From: Bacteroides sp. AN502(2024) | GTDB lineage: Bacteria > Bacteroidota > Bacteroidia > Bacteroidales > Bacteroidaceae | Assembly (NCBI RefSeq): GCF_041227145.1 | Contig: NZ_JBGFSP010000003.1 | Location: 2,356,001-2,420,000 of the forward strand | Reading direction: 5' to 3' | Length of the DNA: 64,000 bases | Shown here: positions 40,381 to 50,242 of the stretch, piece after piece | Layout: each line of letters starts with the position of its first letter | Numbering within the stretch: the first letter of the stretch is position 1 | Notes under the pieces: generated by a model | What the model was told of the DNA's origin: nothing | Databases searched by the model: none | Seen by the model: the letters and a program-made list of their open reading frames with translations, nothing else | Position numbers and translations under genes: made by a program

Positions 40381-40899
40381 ATGGCAGGAGTTAATAATAG
40401 AGTTAAGATTACTAACGATATAGAACTGAAAGATAGATTGGTTGCTATTAATCGTGTTACTAAAGTTACCAAAGGTGGTAGAACTTTTAGTTTTTCTGCA
40501 ATCGTTGTTGTAGGTAACGAAGAAGGTATCATTGGTTGGGGACTTGGTAAAGCTGGTGAAGTAACAGCTGCTATCGCTAAAGGTGTTGAATCAGCTAAAA
40601 AGAATTTGGTTAGAGTGCCTATTTTGAAAGGTACTGTTCCCCACGAACAATCAGCTAAATTTGGTGGTGCTGAAGTATTCATTAAACCCGCATCTCACGG
40701 TACTGGTGTTGTAGCGGGTGGTGCTATGCGTGCTGTATTGGAAAGTGTTGGTGTTACTGACGTTTTGGCTAAATCTAAAGGTTCTTCAAATCCGCACAAT
40801 CTTGTTAAAGCTACAATTGAAGCTTTGAGTGAAATGCGTGATGCAAGAATGGTTGCGCAGAACAGAGGTATTAGTGTTGAAAAAGTATTTAGAGGATAA
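40381..40899 (+). CDS. rpsE: 30S ribosomal protein uS5
   Basis: A 172-residue protein at the mRNA entry, with the double-stranded-RNA-binding-like N-terminal domain ([21 protein letters not shown]) and a C-terminal domain ([20 protein letters not shown]). The spectinomycin loop is unremarkable. Confidence 0.98.
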   Translation: MAGVNNRVKITNDIELKDRLVAINRVTKVTKGGRTFSFSAIVVVGNEEGIIGWGLGKAGEVTAAIAKGVESAKKNLVRVPILKGTVPHEQSAKFGGAEVFIKPASHGTGVVAGGAMRAVLESVGVTDVLAKSKGSSNPHNLVKATIEALSEMRDARMVAQNRGISVEKVFRG

Positions 40900-40908
40900 G
40901 GAGGAGAT

Positions 40909-41085
40909 ATGTCAACTATAAAGATTAAACAAGTTAAAAGTAGAATTGGTGCTCCAGCTGATCAGAAAAGAACTCTTGATGCACTGGGACTTCGTAAACT
41001 GAACCGTGTGGTTGAACACGAAAGTACTCCTTCAATTCTTGGGATGGTAGATAAAGTAAAACACTTGGTTGCCATTGTTAAGTAA
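40909..41085 (+). CDS. rpmD: 50S ribosomal protein uL30
   Basis: A 58-residue ferredoxin-like fold protein: MSTIKIKQVKSRIGAPADQK start, TLDALGLRKLNRVVEHE, ending HLVAIVK. A strong AAGGAGGAG precedes the ATG closely. It fits exactly between rpsE (9 nt gap) and rplO (32 nt gap). Confidence 0.97.
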   Translation: MSTIKIKQVKSRIGAPADQKRTLDALGLRKLNRVVEHESTPSILGMVDKVKHLVAIVK

Positions 41086-41117
41086 TTATTTGTTGAATAA
41101 TAAAACGAAATTACAAT

Positions 41118-41564
41118 ATGAACTTAAGTAATTTAAAACCTGCAGAGGGATCTACTAAGACAAGAAAAAGAATTGGACGTGGAACTGGTTCTGGCTTAGG
41201 CGGTACTTCTACAAGAGGTCATAAGGGAGCTAAATCAAGATCTGGATACTCTAAGAAGATCGGTTTTGAAGGTGGTCAAATGCCTCTTCAACGTCGAGTT
41301 CCTAAATTTGGTTTCAAGAATATCAATCGTGTAGAATATAAAGCCATTAATCTGGATACTATCCAGAAACTTGCTGAAGCTAAGAACTTGGTGAAAGTTG
41401 GTGTGAATGACTTTATCGAAGCTGGATTTATATCTTCAAATCAGTTGGTAAAAGTATTGGGTAACGGAACTCTGACCAACAAGCTGGAGGTAGAAGCTCA
41501 TGCATTCTCCAAGACTGCGACTGCTGCTATTGAGGCTGTTGGTGGAACTGTAGTAAAACTCTGA
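41118..41564 (+). CDS. rplO: 50S ribosomal protein uL15
   Basis: A 148-residue late-assembly protein with the Gly-rich N-terminal extension (KRIGRGTGSGLGGTSTRGHKG). The secY gene starts 4 nt downstream. Confidence 0.98.
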   Translation: MNLSNLKPAEGSTKTRKRIGRGTGSGLGGTSTRGHKGAKSRSGYSKKIGFEGGQMPLQRRVPKFGFKNINRVEYKAINLDTIQKLAEAKNLVKVGVNDFIEAGFISSNQLVKVLGNGTLTNKLEVEAHAFSKTATAAIEAVGGTVVKL

Positions 41565-41568
41565 TTCA

Positions 41569-42909
41569 ATGAGAAAAGCTATTGAAACATTAAAGAATAT
41601 ATGGAAAATTGAGGATCTGAAACAGCGGATCCTCATTACCATATTGTTTGTGGCAATTTACCGTTTTGGATCATATGTCGTATTACCGGGTATCAATCCG
41701 GCGATGCTGGCAAAATTGCACGAACAAACAAGTGAAGGCCTTTTAGCCTTGTTAAATATGTTCTCTGGAGGAGCATTTTCTAATGCCTCTATTTTTGCAT
41801 TAGGAATCATGCCTTATATCTCTGCATCTATCGTAATCCAGTTATTGGGAATCGCTGTGCCGTATTTCCAGAAGCTGCAGCGCGAAGGTGAGAGCGGCAG
41901 AAGAAAAATGAATCAATATACTCGTTACTTGACGATTGCTATATTGTTAGTTCAGGCCCCTTCTTATTTGCTCAATCTTAAAATGCAGGCTGGTCCTTCC
42001 TTAAATGCTTCATTAGATTGGACTCTGTTTATGGTTACCTCTACCATTATTCTGGCAGCAGGTAGTATGTTTATTTTGTGGCTTGGTGAAAGAATTACTG
42101 ATAAAGGTATTGGTAACGGTATTTCATTTATTATCTTGATTGGTATTATCGCTCGTTTCCCTGATGCTTTGTTGCAAGAAGTTGTATCTAGAGTAGCAAA
42201 TAAGAGTGGTGGATTGATCATGTTTATAATTGAGATCGTATTCTTATTATTAGTGATTGGTGCTGCTATCCTTTTGGTGCAAGGTACAAGAAAGATTCCT
42301 GTACAGTATGCAAAAAGGATTGTTGGTAACAAGCAATATGGTGGCGCTAGACAGTATATTCCTTTGAAAGTGAATGCTGCCGGTGTTATGCCTATCATCT
42401 TTGCTCAGGCAATCATGTTTATTCCAATTACATTTATAGGTTTTTCAAATGTAAATGATGCAGGTGGTTTCTTGCATGCGTTTACAGATCATACAAGTTT
42501 CTGGTATAATTTTGTCTTTGCGGTAATGATTATATTATTTACATATTTCTATACTGCAATTACAATTAATCCGACTCAGATGGCTGAGGATATGAAGAGA
42601 AATAATGGTTTCATCCCTGGTATTAAACCGGGAAAGAAAACAGCGGAGTATATTGATGATATAATGTCTCGTATCACTTTGCCGGGTTCTTTCTTTTTGG
42701 CTTTAGTTGCTATTATGCCTGCTTTTGCTGGTATATTCGGGGTGCAAGCAGGGTTTGCTCAATTCTTCGGCGGTACATCTTTGTTAATCCTTGTAGGTGT
42801 TGTTCTTGATACACTGCAACAGGTTGAAAGTCATTTGTTGATGAGACACTATGACGGTCTGTTGAAATCTGGTCGTATTAAAGGACGCACTGGTGTAGCG
42901 GCATATTAA
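41569..42909 (+). CDS. secY: Preprotein translocase subunit SecY
   Basis: A 446-residue inner-membrane channel with ten predicted membrane helices. Conserved plug/TM2 region (LNMFSGGAFSNASIFALGIMPYISASIVIQLL), cytoplasmic loops 4-5 and TM10 are present. It works with SecE (17161-17352) and SecA. Length is normal. Confidence 0.98.
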   Translation: MRKAIETLKNIWKIEDLKQRILITILFVAIYRFGSYVVLPGINPAMLAKLHEQTSEGLLALLNMFSGGAFSNASIFALGIMPYISASIVIQLLGIAVPYFQKLQREGESGRRKMNQYTRYLTIAILLVQAPSYLLNLKMQAGPSLNASLDWTLFMVTSTIILAAGSMFILWLGERITDKGIGNGISFIILIGIIARFPDALLQEVVSRVANKSGGLIMFIIEIVFLLLVIGAAILLVQGTRKIPVQYAKRIVGNKQYGGARQYIPLKVNAAGVMPIIFAQAIMFIPITFIGFSNVNDAGGFLHAFTDHTSFWYNFVFAVMIILFTYFYTAITINPTQMAEDMKRNNGFIPGIKPGKKTAEYIDDIMSRITLPGSFFLALVAIMPAFAGIFGVQAGFAQFFGGTSLLILVGVVLDTLQQVESHLLMRHYDGLLKSGRIKGRTGVAAY

Positions 42910-42924
42910 TTCTTTAAACTAGAA

Positions 42925-43722
42925 ATGATATTTCTTAAGACAGAAGATGAAATAGAATTGCTCCGTCAGAGTAACCTGCTTGTTGGTAAAACTCTTGCAG
43001 AGGTTGCTAAATTGGTGAAGCCTGGTGTAACTACACGTGAGTTGGATAAAGTCGCTGAAGAGTTCATTAGGGATCATGGGGCAACTCCGACTTTCAAGGG
43101 GTTTCCGAATCAATATGGAGAACCATTTCCTGCGTCTCTCTGTACTTCTGTCAATGAGCAGGTGGTACACGGAATTCCAGGGGATATTGTACTGAAAGAT
43201 GGCGATATCGTATCAGTGGATTGCGGAACTTACATGAATGGTTTTTGTGGTGATTCTGCTTATACTTTCTGTGTAGGAGAGGTGGATGAAGAGATTCGTA
43301 ACTTGTTGAAGGTAACTAAAGAAGCGTTATATATTGGCATTCAGAATGCAGTGCAAGGCAAAAGAATAGGAGACATCGGGTATGCTATTCAGCAATATTG
43401 TGAGTCTCACTCTTATGGTGTAGTGCGTGAGTTTGTTGGTCATGGCATTGGTAAAGAGATGCACGAAGATCCTCAGGTGCCTAATTATGGTAAAAGAGGA
43501 TATGGATCTTTGATGAAAAGAGGTCTTTGCATAGCAATAGAGCCTATGATAACATTGGGAGATCGTCAAGTGATTATGGAACGTGACGGATGGACTGTGA
43601 GGACCAGAGATCGTAAATGTGCAGCACATTTTGAACATACGGTAGCTGTTGGAGCTGGTGAAGCCGATATTTTGTCTTCATTCAAATTCATAGAAGAAGT
43701 TTTAGGAGATAAAGCAATATAA
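42925..43722 (+). CDS. map: Methionine aminopeptidase, type I
   Basis: A 265-residue M24A peptidase that removes the initiator Met. [44 protein letters not shown] and the last Glu (FEHTVAVG) provide the dinuclear metal ligands. No N-terminal extension. One base separates it from infA, and 15 nt separate it from secY. Confidence 0.97.
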   Translation: MIFLKTEDEIELLRQSNLLVGKTLAEVAKLVKPGVTTRELDKVAEEFIRDHGATPTFKGFPNQYGEPFPASLCTSVNEQVVHGIPGDIVLKDGDIVSVDCGTYMNGFCGDSAYTFCVGEVDEEIRNLLKVTKEALYIGIQNAVQGKRIGDIGYAIQQYCESHSYGVVREFVGHGIGKEMHEDPQVPNYGKRGYGSLMKRGLCIAIEPMITLGDRQVIMERDGWTVRTRDRKCAAHFEHTVAVGAGEADILSSFKFIEEVLGDKAI

Positions 43723-43723
43723 T

Positions 43724-43942
43724 ATGGCAAAGCAATCTGCAATAGAACAAGATGGAGTTATAGTTGAAGCATTGTCAAATGCAATGTTTCGTGTTGAATT
43801 AGAAAACGGACATGAGATTACTGCACATATTTCAGGCAAGATGCGGATGCATTACATCAAGATCCTGCCTGGGGATAAAGTGAGAGTTGAAATGTCTCCT
43901 TACGACTTATCGAAAGGAAGAATTGTGTTTAGATATAAATAA
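43724..43942 (+). CDS. infA: Translation initiation factor IF-1
   Basis: A 72-residue OB-fold factor that occupies the A site during initiation. [30 protein letters not shown] and [23 protein letters not shown] are canonical. Starts one base behind map. Confidence 0.98.
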   Translation: MAKQSAIEQDGVIVEALSNAMFRVELENGHEITAHISGKMRMHYIKILPGDKVRVEMSPYDLSKGRIVFRYK

Positions 43943-43950
43943 AATAAGAT

Positions 43951-44067
43951 ATGAAAGTAAGAGCATCATTAAAAAAACGCACGCCAGAATGTAAGATCGT
44001 TAGACGTAATGGCCGTTTGTATGTTATAAACAAGAAAAATCCTAAGTATAAACAACGTCAAGGATAA
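43951..44067 (+). CDS. rpmJ: 50S ribosomal protein bL36
   Basis: A 38-residue protein: [20 protein letters not shown] to NPKYKQRQG. Only one of the zinc-ligand residues remains (C14); the CxxC-C-H set of the zinc form is lost, as is usual in Bacteroidota. It lies 8 nt behind infA and 34 nt before rpsM, and is too short for most gene-length cut-offs. Confidence 0.96.
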
Positions 44068-44101
44068 TTTTGTTATTTTTGCAAAAAAAATAATTAAGTA
44101 T

Positions 44102-44482
44102 ATGGCTATAAGAATAGTTGGTGTAGATTTACCTCAGAATAAAAGAGGTGAAATTGCGTTGACCTATGTATATGGAATAGGTCGCAGTAGTTCAGCAAAA
44201 ATTTTAGATAAAGCTGGTGTAGATAAAGATCTGAAGGTTAAAGACTGGACAGATGATCAAGCTGCTAAGATTCGTGAGATTATCGGTGCAGAGTATAAAG
44301 TGGAAGGTGATCTTCGTTCTGAAATCCAATTGAACATTAAGCGATTAATGGATATTGGTTGCTATCGTGGTGTACGTCACCGTATTGGTCTGCCTGTAAG
44401 AGGTCAGAGCACAAAGAACAATGCACGTACTCGTAAAGGTAGAAAGAAAACCGTTGCTAATAAGAAAAAAGCTACTAAATAA
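44102..44482 (+). CDS. rpsM: 30S ribosomal protein uS13
   Basis: A 126-residue head protein forming bridges to the 50S subunit. [27 protein letters not shown] start, [27 protein letters not shown] and a basic tail are canonical. A TATTTTTG at 44074-44081 upstream could be an internal promoter, but no -33 box goes with it. Confidence 0.98.
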
Positions 44483-44493
44483 TAATTGTTGAT

Positions 44494-44883
44494 ATGGCAA
44501 AAAAAACAGTTGCAGCTAAAAAGAGAAATGTGAAAGTAGACGCTAATGGACAGTTGCATGTTCATTCATCTTTCAACAATATTATTGTTTCTCTTGCAAA
44601 TAGTGAAGGGCAGATAATCTCTTGGTCATCTGCTGGTAAAATGGGATTTAGAGGTTCTAAAAAGAATACTCCTTATGCAGCTCAGATGGCTGCCCAGGAT
44701 TGTGCAAAGACTGCATTCGATCTTGGCCTAAGAAAGGTAAAAGCATATGTGAAGGGTCCAGGTAACGGGCGTGAGTCCGCTATTAGAACTATCCACGGTG
44801 CTGGTATCGAAGTTACAGAAATTATTGACGTGACTCCGCTTCCACATAATGGTTGTCGTCCTCCAAAAAGACGTAGAGTTTAA
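44494..44883 (+). CDS. rpsK: 30S ribosomal protein uS11
   Basis: A 129-residue platform protein ([47 protein letters not shown]). Followed by a 116-nt gap before rpsD, the longest within this part of the cluster; the gap is AT-rich and holds no clear promoter or terminator. Confidence 0.98.
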   Translation: MAKKTVAAKKRNVKVDANGQLHVHSSFNNIIVSLANSEGQIISWSSAGKMGFRGSKKNTPYAAQMAAQDCAKTAFDLGLRKVKAYVKGPGNGRESAIRTIHGAGIEVTEIIDVTPLPHNGCRPPKRRRV

Positions 44884-44999
44884 TTTACCTTTAACTTACA
44901 ATGATCTTGATTTTGTTTTTGGATTACATTTAATTTCTCTCTGTAATCGCGGCTGCAACAAATTAAGTTCATGAATAAACAATTAAATATTTAAAAGAA

Positions 45000-45605
45000 A
45001 TGGCTAGATATACTGGACCAAAATCGAGAATCGCCCGTAAATTCGGTGAAGGAATTTTTGGAGCTGACAAAGTTTTGTCAAAGAAGAACTATCCTCCCGG
45101 ACAACATGGTAATTCAAGAAAAAGAAAAACTTCTGAATACGGTGTGCAACTTCGTGAAAAGCAAAAAGCTAAATACACCTATGGAGTTTTAGAAAAACAA
45201 TTCCGCAATTTGTTTGAAAAAGCAGCTACTGCTAAAGGTATTACCGGTGAGGTACTCCTCCAATTGCTGGAAGGCCGTCTTGACAACGTAGTATTCCGTT
45301 TGGGTATTGCTCCTACACGTGCTGCTGCTCGTCAGTTGGTTAGTCACAAGCACATTACTGTAGATGGTGAAGTTGTAAATATCCCTTCATACGCAGTAAA
45401 ACCAGGACAATTGATTGGTGTTCGTGAAAGATCTAAATCTTTGGGAGTAATTGCTAACTCTCTTGCAGGTTTCAATCACAGCAAGTATGCTTGGTTGGAA
45501 TGGGACGAAGCTTCTAAGGTTGGTAAAATGTTGCACATACCTGAAAGAGCAGACATTCCTGAGAACATTAAAGAACATTTGATCGTTGAATTGTATTCTA
45601 AATAA
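45000..45605 (+). CDS. rpsD: 30S ribosomal protein uS4
   Basis: A 201-residue primary-assembly protein with an S4 domain ([30 protein letters not shown]). No Cys in the N-terminal region, so the zinc-free form. In E. coli uS4 represses the alpha operon; the 116-nt leader before it here would be the place to look. Confidence 0.98.
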   Translation: MARYTGPKSRIARKFGEGIFGADKVLSKKNYPPGQHGNSRKRKTSEYGVQLREKQKAKYTYGVLEKQFRNLFEKAATAKGITGEVLLQLLEGRLDNVVFRLGIAPTRAAARQLVSHKHITVDGEVVNIPSYAVKPGQLIGVRERSKSLGVIANSLAGFNHSKYAWLEWDEASKVGKMLHIPERADIPENIKEHLIVELYSK

Positions 45606-45616
45606 TAATTAATTTC

Positions 45617-46609
45617 ATGGCGATATTAGCATTTCAAAAACCTGATAAAGTATTAATGTTGGAGGCGGACTCCAGATTCGGTAAATTCGAGTTCCGTCCG
45701 TTGGAACCGGGTTTTGGTATTACTGTAGGTAATGCATTACGCCGAATCCTTCTTTCTTCATTAGAGGGTTTTGCTATCACTACTATCAGAATTGATGGTG
45801 TGGAGCATGAATTTTCTAGTGTACCTGGAGTAAAAGAGGATGTTACCAACATTATCTTGAATCTGAAACAAGTGAGATTCAAGCAAGTAGTTGAAGAGTT
45901 CGAGAGCGAGAAAGTGAGCATCACTGTCGAGAATTCCAGTGAATTTAAAGCAGGTGACATAGGTAAGTATTTGACTGGATTTGAAGTGTTAAATCCGGAA
46001 TTAGTTATTTGTCATTTAGATTCTAAGTCAACTATGCAGATTGATATTACAATTAATAAAGGCCGTGGTTATGTACCTGCTGATGAAAATCGTGAGTATT
46101 GTACGGATGTTAATGTAATTCCAATCGATTCTATTTATACACCGATACGGAATGTCAAGTATGCTGTAGAAAACTTCCGTGTAGAACAGAAGACTGACTA
46201 CGAAAAGCTAATACTTGAAATTAGTACCGACGGTTCCATACATCCGAAAGAAGCGCTGAAAGAAGCTGCAAAAATTCTGATTTATCATTTCATGTTGTTC
46301 TCTGACGAGAAGATCACGCTTGAAAGTAATGATACTGATGGCAATGAAGAATTTGATGAAGAAGTATTGCATATGCGTCAGTTGTTGAAAACCAAACTTG
46401 TTGATATGGACTTGTCAGTTCGCGCCCTCAATTGTCTGAAGGCTGCTGACGTAGAAACTCTCGGTGATTTGGTACAATTCAACAAAACTGACCTGTTGAA
46501 ATTCAGAAACTTCGGAAAGAAATCGCTTACCGAGCTTGATGATTTGCTGGAAAGTCTGAATCTGTCGTTTGGAACCGACATTTCTAAATATAAATTAGAT
46601 AAAGAATAA
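45617..46609 (+). CDS. rpoA: RNA polymerase alpha subunit
   Basis: A 330-residue subunit. N-terminal assembly domain ([23 protein letters not shown]), linker (acidic, [12 protein letters not shown]) and C-terminal domain ([23 protein letters not shown]...[19 protein letters not shown]) that contacts DNA and activators. Placed 11 nt behind rpsD. Confidence 0.98.
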   Translation: MAILAFQKPDKVLMLEADSRFGKFEFRPLEPGFGITVGNALRRILLSSLEGFAITTIRIDGVEHEFSSVPGVKEDVTNIILNLKQVRFKQVVEEFESEKVSITVENSSEFKAGDIGKYLTGFEVLNPELVICHLDSKSTMQIDITINKGRGYVPADENREYCTDVNVIPIDSIYTPIRNVKYAVENFRVEQKTDYEKLILEISTDGSIHPKEALKEAAKILIYHFMLFSDEKITLESNDTDGNEEFDEEVLHMRQLLKTKLVDMDLSVRALNCLKAADVETLGDLVQFNKTDLLKFRNFGKKSLTELDDLLESLNLSFGTDISKYKLDKE

Positions 46610-46612
46610 AAA

Positions 46613-47116
46613 ATGAGACATAATAAAAAATTCAATCATTTAGGTCGTACTGCTTCTCATAGAAGTGCTATGTTGTCTAACATGGCTTGCTCTTTGATCA
46701 AGCACAAAAGAATCACTACGACTGTTGCAAAGGCGAAAGCTTTGAAAAAGTTTGTTGAGCCTTTGATTACTAAATCTAAAGAAGATACGACGAACTCTCG
46801 TCGTGTTGTATTTAGTAACTTGCAAGATAAGTTTGCAGTTACAGAGTTGTTCAAAGAAATCTCTGTTAAGATTGCTGATCGTCCGGGTGGTTATACTCGT
46901 ATTATCAAGACTGGTAACCGTTTGGGTGACAATGCAGAAATGTGCTTCATTGAGTTGGTTGACTACAATGAAAATATGGCTAAGGAAAAAGTTACTAAGA
47001 AAGCGACGCGTACTCGTCGTTCGAAGAAAACAGCTGAAGCTGCTCCTGCTGCTGTTGAAGCTCCTGCAACAGAAGCTCCTAAGGCTGAAGAATCCAAAGC
47101 TGAATCAGCTGAATAA
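46613..47116 (+). CDS. rplQ: 50S ribosomal protein bL17
   Basis: A 167-residue tunnel-exit protein. The first ~118 residues are standard bL17 ([38 protein letters not shown]). It continues into a Lys/Arg stretch and an Ala/Glu/Pro low-complexity tail ([20 protein letters not shown]), an extension common in Bacteroidota. It starts 3 nt behind rpoA, and the cluster ends in the terminator at 47144. Confidence 0.97.
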   Translation: MRHNKKFNHLGRTASHRSAMLSNMACSLIKHKRITTTVAKAKALKKFVEPLITKSKEDTTNSRRVVFSNLQDKFAVTELFKEISVKIADRPGGYTRIIKTGNRLGDNAEMCFIELVDYNENMAKEKVTKKATRTRRSKKTAEAAPAAVEAPATEAPKAEESKAESAE

Positions 47117-47143
47117 TTTTACAGTTATTCTTATAAATATGGG

Positions 47144-47175
47144 AAAGGCTGCCTTTAAGGTAGCCTTTCTTCTTT
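47144..47175 (+). terminator. Rho-independent terminator of the ribosomal protein cluster
   Basis: AAAGGCTGCC (47144-47153) pairs with GGTAGCCTTT (47159-47168) around TTTAA, one G-T pair, followed by a T-rich tail. It lies 28 nt behind rplQ. Confidence 0.9.
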
Positions 47176-47352
47176 GTGTATGACGGGCATGTCATACATC
47201 TGTGGTGAAAGTCCGTAAGCATTCACTGAAATACACTTTTTAGACACTCTTTGAAAATAAATTCAACCACCGTGTGCCGAATGGTACGTACAATGGGGTG
47301 AGAGGAACGGAAAAAGTCGGTTAGAAAGCTTTCGTTTTCCGATCTACTCGAT
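47176..47352 (+). mobile_element. ORF-less group II intron-like remnant
   Basis: GTGTA at 47176 opens a stretch with TGTGGTGAAAGTCCG (47201-47215), like the start of bacterial group II introns. Then GTGTGCCGAATGGTACGTAC (47272-47291) with GGTGAGAGG resembles the domain V region, a CGGAAAA/TTTTCCG hairpin (47309-47341) resembles domain VI, and TCTACTCGATT ends it. Domain V contains mismatches (ACAATGG where pairing would want ACGGTGG), and only ~177 bp lie between the two ends, so the reverse transcriptase and most of the ribozyme are missing. It starts directly behind the terminator hairpin, a place favoured by some group II introns. Intron class cannot be assigned. Confidence 0.55.
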
Positions 47353-47421
47353 TCTGCCGTTTATTAATACTAAGATACATTAAAATATATCTTAATCGAA
47401 CTTTTCATAAAGAGAATCTGT

Positions 47422-47429
47422 TATATTTG
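47422..47429 (+). promoter_or_regulatory. Putative -7 box before the 47.4-kb gene
   Basis: TATATTTG fits TAnnTTTG; the predicted start near 47436 lies between two in-frame ATGs at 47433 and 47439, so the message may be leaderless and start at 47439. The -33 element is weak. Confidence 0.45.
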
Positions 47430-47432
47430 TAG

Positions 47433-47834
47433 ATGAATATGACAAAATTTGTAAAGGTTATATTGTTGCTATTGCTGACAGTTGCTTTTCATAGCATAAT
47501 AGGTTATGTTTCTACCCCGAAAGTGGTGGATAAACAAGATCATGTCATTACATATGCAATAGGACAACAGGGGGAAATCAGTGTACCGGGCCTTCCCGCT
47601 AAGCCTGTAGCTGAACTGAATAACTTGCCGAGCCATCAAATATCAGTGATACGCATTCAACGCGTGCTACTTGAAGAGTATTTCCTTTCTTTAAAAAATG
47701 TGCTACAATGTTGTGCAGATCGTGAAAATGCGCTTTCACAACACTGGGGACGGATTTATGATACAACAACTTCCTATTATTGCCAGCCATCAAGTGAATA
47801 CTATGTATATGCTTTGAGGCGTATAATTATTTAA
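47433..47834 (+). CDS. Unrecognised small exported protein
   Basis: A 133-residue protein I do not recognise. It begins with a hydrophobic segment (VKVILLLLLTVAFHSIIGYV) that could be a signal peptide or anchor, followed by a polar part with two adjacent Cys (QCCAD) and Tyr-rich C-terminus (YYCQPSSEYYVYALRR). ATG at 47433 or 47439. It lies between the intron-like remnant and a second unrecognised gene, in the accessory patch behind the ribosomal cluster. Confidence 0.6.
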   Translation: MNMTKFVKVILLLLLTVAFHSIIGYVSTPKVVDKQDHVITYAIGQQGEISVPGLPAKPVAELNNLPSHQISVIRIQRVLLEEYFLSLKNVLQCCADRENALSQHWGRIYDTTTSYYCQPSSEYYVYALRRIII

Positions 47835-47947
47835 TAGTCTATTTATTGGTATCGTTTATTTTGTGGTTACTGGTATCTTCTGTATTACTGGTGATTACAT
47901 TGCTTTTTATCTTTATATTTTCATTAATAATTTAAACTTTAAATATT

Positions 47948-48490
47948 ATGGCAACTACTCAAACGGTTGATGCTACTATATTCGCATCTTCACACCCCTA
48001 TATCGCTAAACGTACAAGTGTCTCAGGAATTTTAATTTCCTCTGTAATGTTATTGGCCGGTATTATAGCTTTTGCATCCACTTTCGAATTAGATGATAAG
48101 TCCTCCACGATTAGTATGGCTTTAATGGTTTTGGGAACAGGTCTATTCCTTATGGGGATTTTCCGTCTTTTCTGGAAGTCAAAAGAAGTTATCTATTTGC
48201 CGACAAAAAGTGTGACTAAAGAGCATAGTCTATTTTTTGACTTGAAGTATATAGATGTTTTGACGAATCTTGTGAATTCGGGTTCATTCTCTGCTGGTTC
48301 GAATATAAAGAGCGAGGTTAGTGGTAATATACGTATGGATGTGATACTCTCTGCAGATAAAAAGTTTGCAGCTGTGCAGCTATCCCAATTTATACCTTAT
48401 ACGTATCAGCCAATAACATCTGTGAAATATTTCACAGATGAACAAGCTTCTGCGGTAGTAGCATTTCTGGCAAAAAGTAAAATGCAGTAA
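47948..48490 (+). CDS. Unrecognised two-helix membrane protein
   Basis: A 180-residue protein with two hydrophobic segments (GILISSVMLLAGIIAFAST and MALMVLGTGLFLMGIFRLF, about residues 27-46 and 58-77) followed by a soluble part of about 100 residues (LPTKSVTKEHSLFFDLKYID...). No known domain is apparent to me. It lies 113 nt behind the preceding small gene, and the IS66 element has inserted 22 nt after its stop codon, leaving the reading frame whole. Confidence 0.75.
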   Translation: MATTQTVDATIFASSHPYIAKRTSVSGILISSVMLLAGIIAFASTFELDDKSSTISMALMVLGTGLFLMGIFRLFWKSKEVIYLPTKSVTKEHSLFFDLKYIDVLTNLVNSGSFSAGSNIKSEVSGNIRMDVILSADKKFAAVQLSQFIPYTYQPITSVKYFTDEQASAVVAFLAKSKMQ

Positions 48491-48504
48491 ATATATGTCT
48501 ACAA

Positions 48505-48512
48505 AACTGTTT
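48505..48512. repeat. Left 8-bp target-site duplication of the IS66 element
   Basis: AACTGTTT directly borders the left inverted repeat and is repeated exactly at 51048-51055 behind the right one. Eight bp is the usual duplication length for IS66. Confidence 0.95.
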
Positions 48513-48549
48513 GTAAGCATTCGGTAAACCACGTTGCAATTTTTGTGAA

Positions 48550-48593
48550 ATTAGTTCCGAATCGGTGCTATTCGTAGTCGATTCGGAACTAAT
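48550..48593. terminator. 15-bp perfect hairpin inside the left end of IS66
   Basis: ATTAGTTCCGAATCG (48550-48564) and CGATTCGGAACTAAT (48579-48593) pair fully around a 14-nt loop. It lies between the tnpC stop and the left inverted repeat, so it may end the transposase transcript or block transcripts entering from outside. Confidence 0.55.
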
Positions 48594-48598
48594 AGTAT

Positions 48599-50170
48599 CT
48601 ATTCGGAACAAGTTTGATTGGATTTTACCCAATTACGTGGTAGAAGTTCTTCCATATTCTTCTCATCCCTTTCATAATATGGAATTTTGCTCAGGACATC
48701 TTCCATCCAGATTCTGGGGTCTACTTCTGCTGATTTGCAGGTTGAAATCAGTGAGTATACGATGGCAGCCCTGTATGCTGATGCATCGTTTCCGCAGAAC
48801 AGATAGTTCTTTCTTCCCAAAGCCAAAGGTCTTATGGCATTTTCTATACGGTTGTCATCAATTTCGATTCTTCCGTCGTTTACGTATCTGGAAAGTCTTG
48901 GAAGGAGCGTGTACGTATATTCGATGGCTTTACCCATACGGCTTTTAGGAAGCACTCTAAGATAGGTGTCCTGCAGCCACTTTTCAAATTCAAGTATCAG
49001 CGGATAGGCCTCACTGATACGTTTTTCCTTACGCTCTTCAGCTGTGAGCCCTGCATCATTGGCTTCAGATTCTATCTTGTACAACTTGCCGATGTAGTGT
49101 ATTGCCTGTGTGGCCAGGGTCCTGTTCTCTTCCAGGGCATCCACGTACTTCCTTCTGACATGTGCCCAACAGCCGACCATAGTGATTCCTTTCACCTGCT
49201 CAAACTGTTCGTAAGCTGCATAGCCGTCACATTGCACAATGCCATGGTAACATCCCAGCAGTTCACGGGCTACAGTCCCCGAACGGCTGCCACGGTCATA
49301 ATGGAACATGACGTCCCCCGTGATGCCGTCGCGTACGCACCACTCATACCCCTTTTTCGCCTTATGTTTCTCATTGTCCAGCACAGGAATGACACTCTCG
49401 TCCACTTGTATATACTCACTGGAGAGTATCTTCTGTTTGAGCAGGTTGTACAGCAACCTGAGTTTCTCCACCGCCATTTCATACCATCCGCACATGGTAG
49501 ATTCGCTTATGCTGATTCCTGATTCGCGATACTGCTGTATCAGACGATAGAACGGGAGATGATACATGAACTTGCCGATGATAATGTCTGTCAGGACCGA
49601 GGCGCCTGCCATACATTTACTGACCGGAACAAGAGGTAGAGGGTGAATCAGGATCTGTCTTTCCTCGGGGTATTTCTCCATATCGGACTTACTTATCACT
49701 TTGTGACGGACAGTCTTCAGGATATACAATTTTGCCGGAACACGTTCCAGGCGTGAACTCTCTTCCTTTCCGATTTCAATGAAATCATCCTTAAGCCTGC
49801 CTTCCCCGTCTGTTGTCCCTTCGGGGTAAAGATCAACAACCTCTACCGCAAGAGAAGATGTATCCAAGGGCTTGCGGGCCGGCTTCTCCTTGACTTTTAT
49901 GGTTCTGGTGATTTCTTCATCGCTTTTGCGGACTTCCTCCTCCATCCGGGATATTTCCATGGAGGACATTTCAGCTTTTGAGAACAGGAACAGTTGGTTG
50001 GGATCAAGCGGAAGATTCTTCTCGCTCATCCGGCCAAAGACTTTTTTCCGAAGCCAGTACAGCGACTGTTCCAGTGAGGAAACCCTGCTGATAAGCGCCG
50101 CTTTATCCTGACGGAGCTGCTCTAATTCTTCCAATAAGGCTTTTTCCTGTTCCTCTGTAAGCATCTGCAT
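48599..50170 (-). CDS. tnpC: IS66 transposase TnpC
   Basis: A 523-residue DDE transposase. An N-terminal coiled coil (TEEQEKALLEELEQLRQDKAA) and HTH/zinc-ribbon region lead into the catalytic domain with the acidic residues in IQVDESVIPVL and YDRGSRSGTVARELLGCYHGIVQCDGYAAYE, and a C-terminal EIDDNRIENAIRPLALGRKNYLFCGND segment with the Glu. Full length and uninterrupted. Confidence 0.97.
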   Translation of the reverse strand: MQMLTEEQEKALLEELEQLRQDKAALISRVSSLEQSLYWLRKKVFGRMSEKNLPLDPNQLFLFSKAEMSSMEISRMEEEVRKSDEEITRTIKVKEKPARKPLDTSSLAVEVVDLYPEGTTDGEGRLKDDFIEIGKEESSRLERVPAKLYILKTVRHKVISKSDMEKYPEERQILIHPLPLVPVSKCMAGASVLTDIIIGKFMYHLPFYRLIQQYRESGISISESTMCGWYEMAVEKLRLLYNLLKQKILSSEYIQVDESVIPVLDNEKHKAKKGYEWCVRDGITGDVMFHYDRGSRSGTVARELLGCYHGIVQCDGYAAYEQFEQVKGITMVGCWAHVRRKYVDALEENRTLATQAIHYIGKLYKIESEANDAGLTAEERKEKRISEAYPLILEFEKWLQDTYLRVLPKSRMGKAIEYTYTLLPRLSRYVNDGRIEIDDNRIENAIRPLALGRKNYLFCGNDASAYRAAIVYSLISTCKSAEVDPRIWMEDVLSKIPYYERDEKNMEELLPRNWVKSNQTCSE

Positions 50171-50242
50171 CTCATTTTTTCACAATGTAAATATACTAAA
50201 ATCCAATGACATACAAAAGCAAACAGAGTAAAAAATCCGATA

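Noticed and set aside
44074-44081. Internal promoter before rpsM
   Set aside because: TATTTTTG fits a -7 box, but no TTTG lies 19-21 nt upstream and the gap is only 34 nt; left as a possibility only.
47846-47938. Very hydrophobic 30-codon frame (LVSFILWLLVSSVLLVITLL...)
   Set aside because: It ends just before the next gene and could be a small membrane peptide, but there is no ATG (only a TTG) and the sequence contains internal direct repeats, so coding is not supported.
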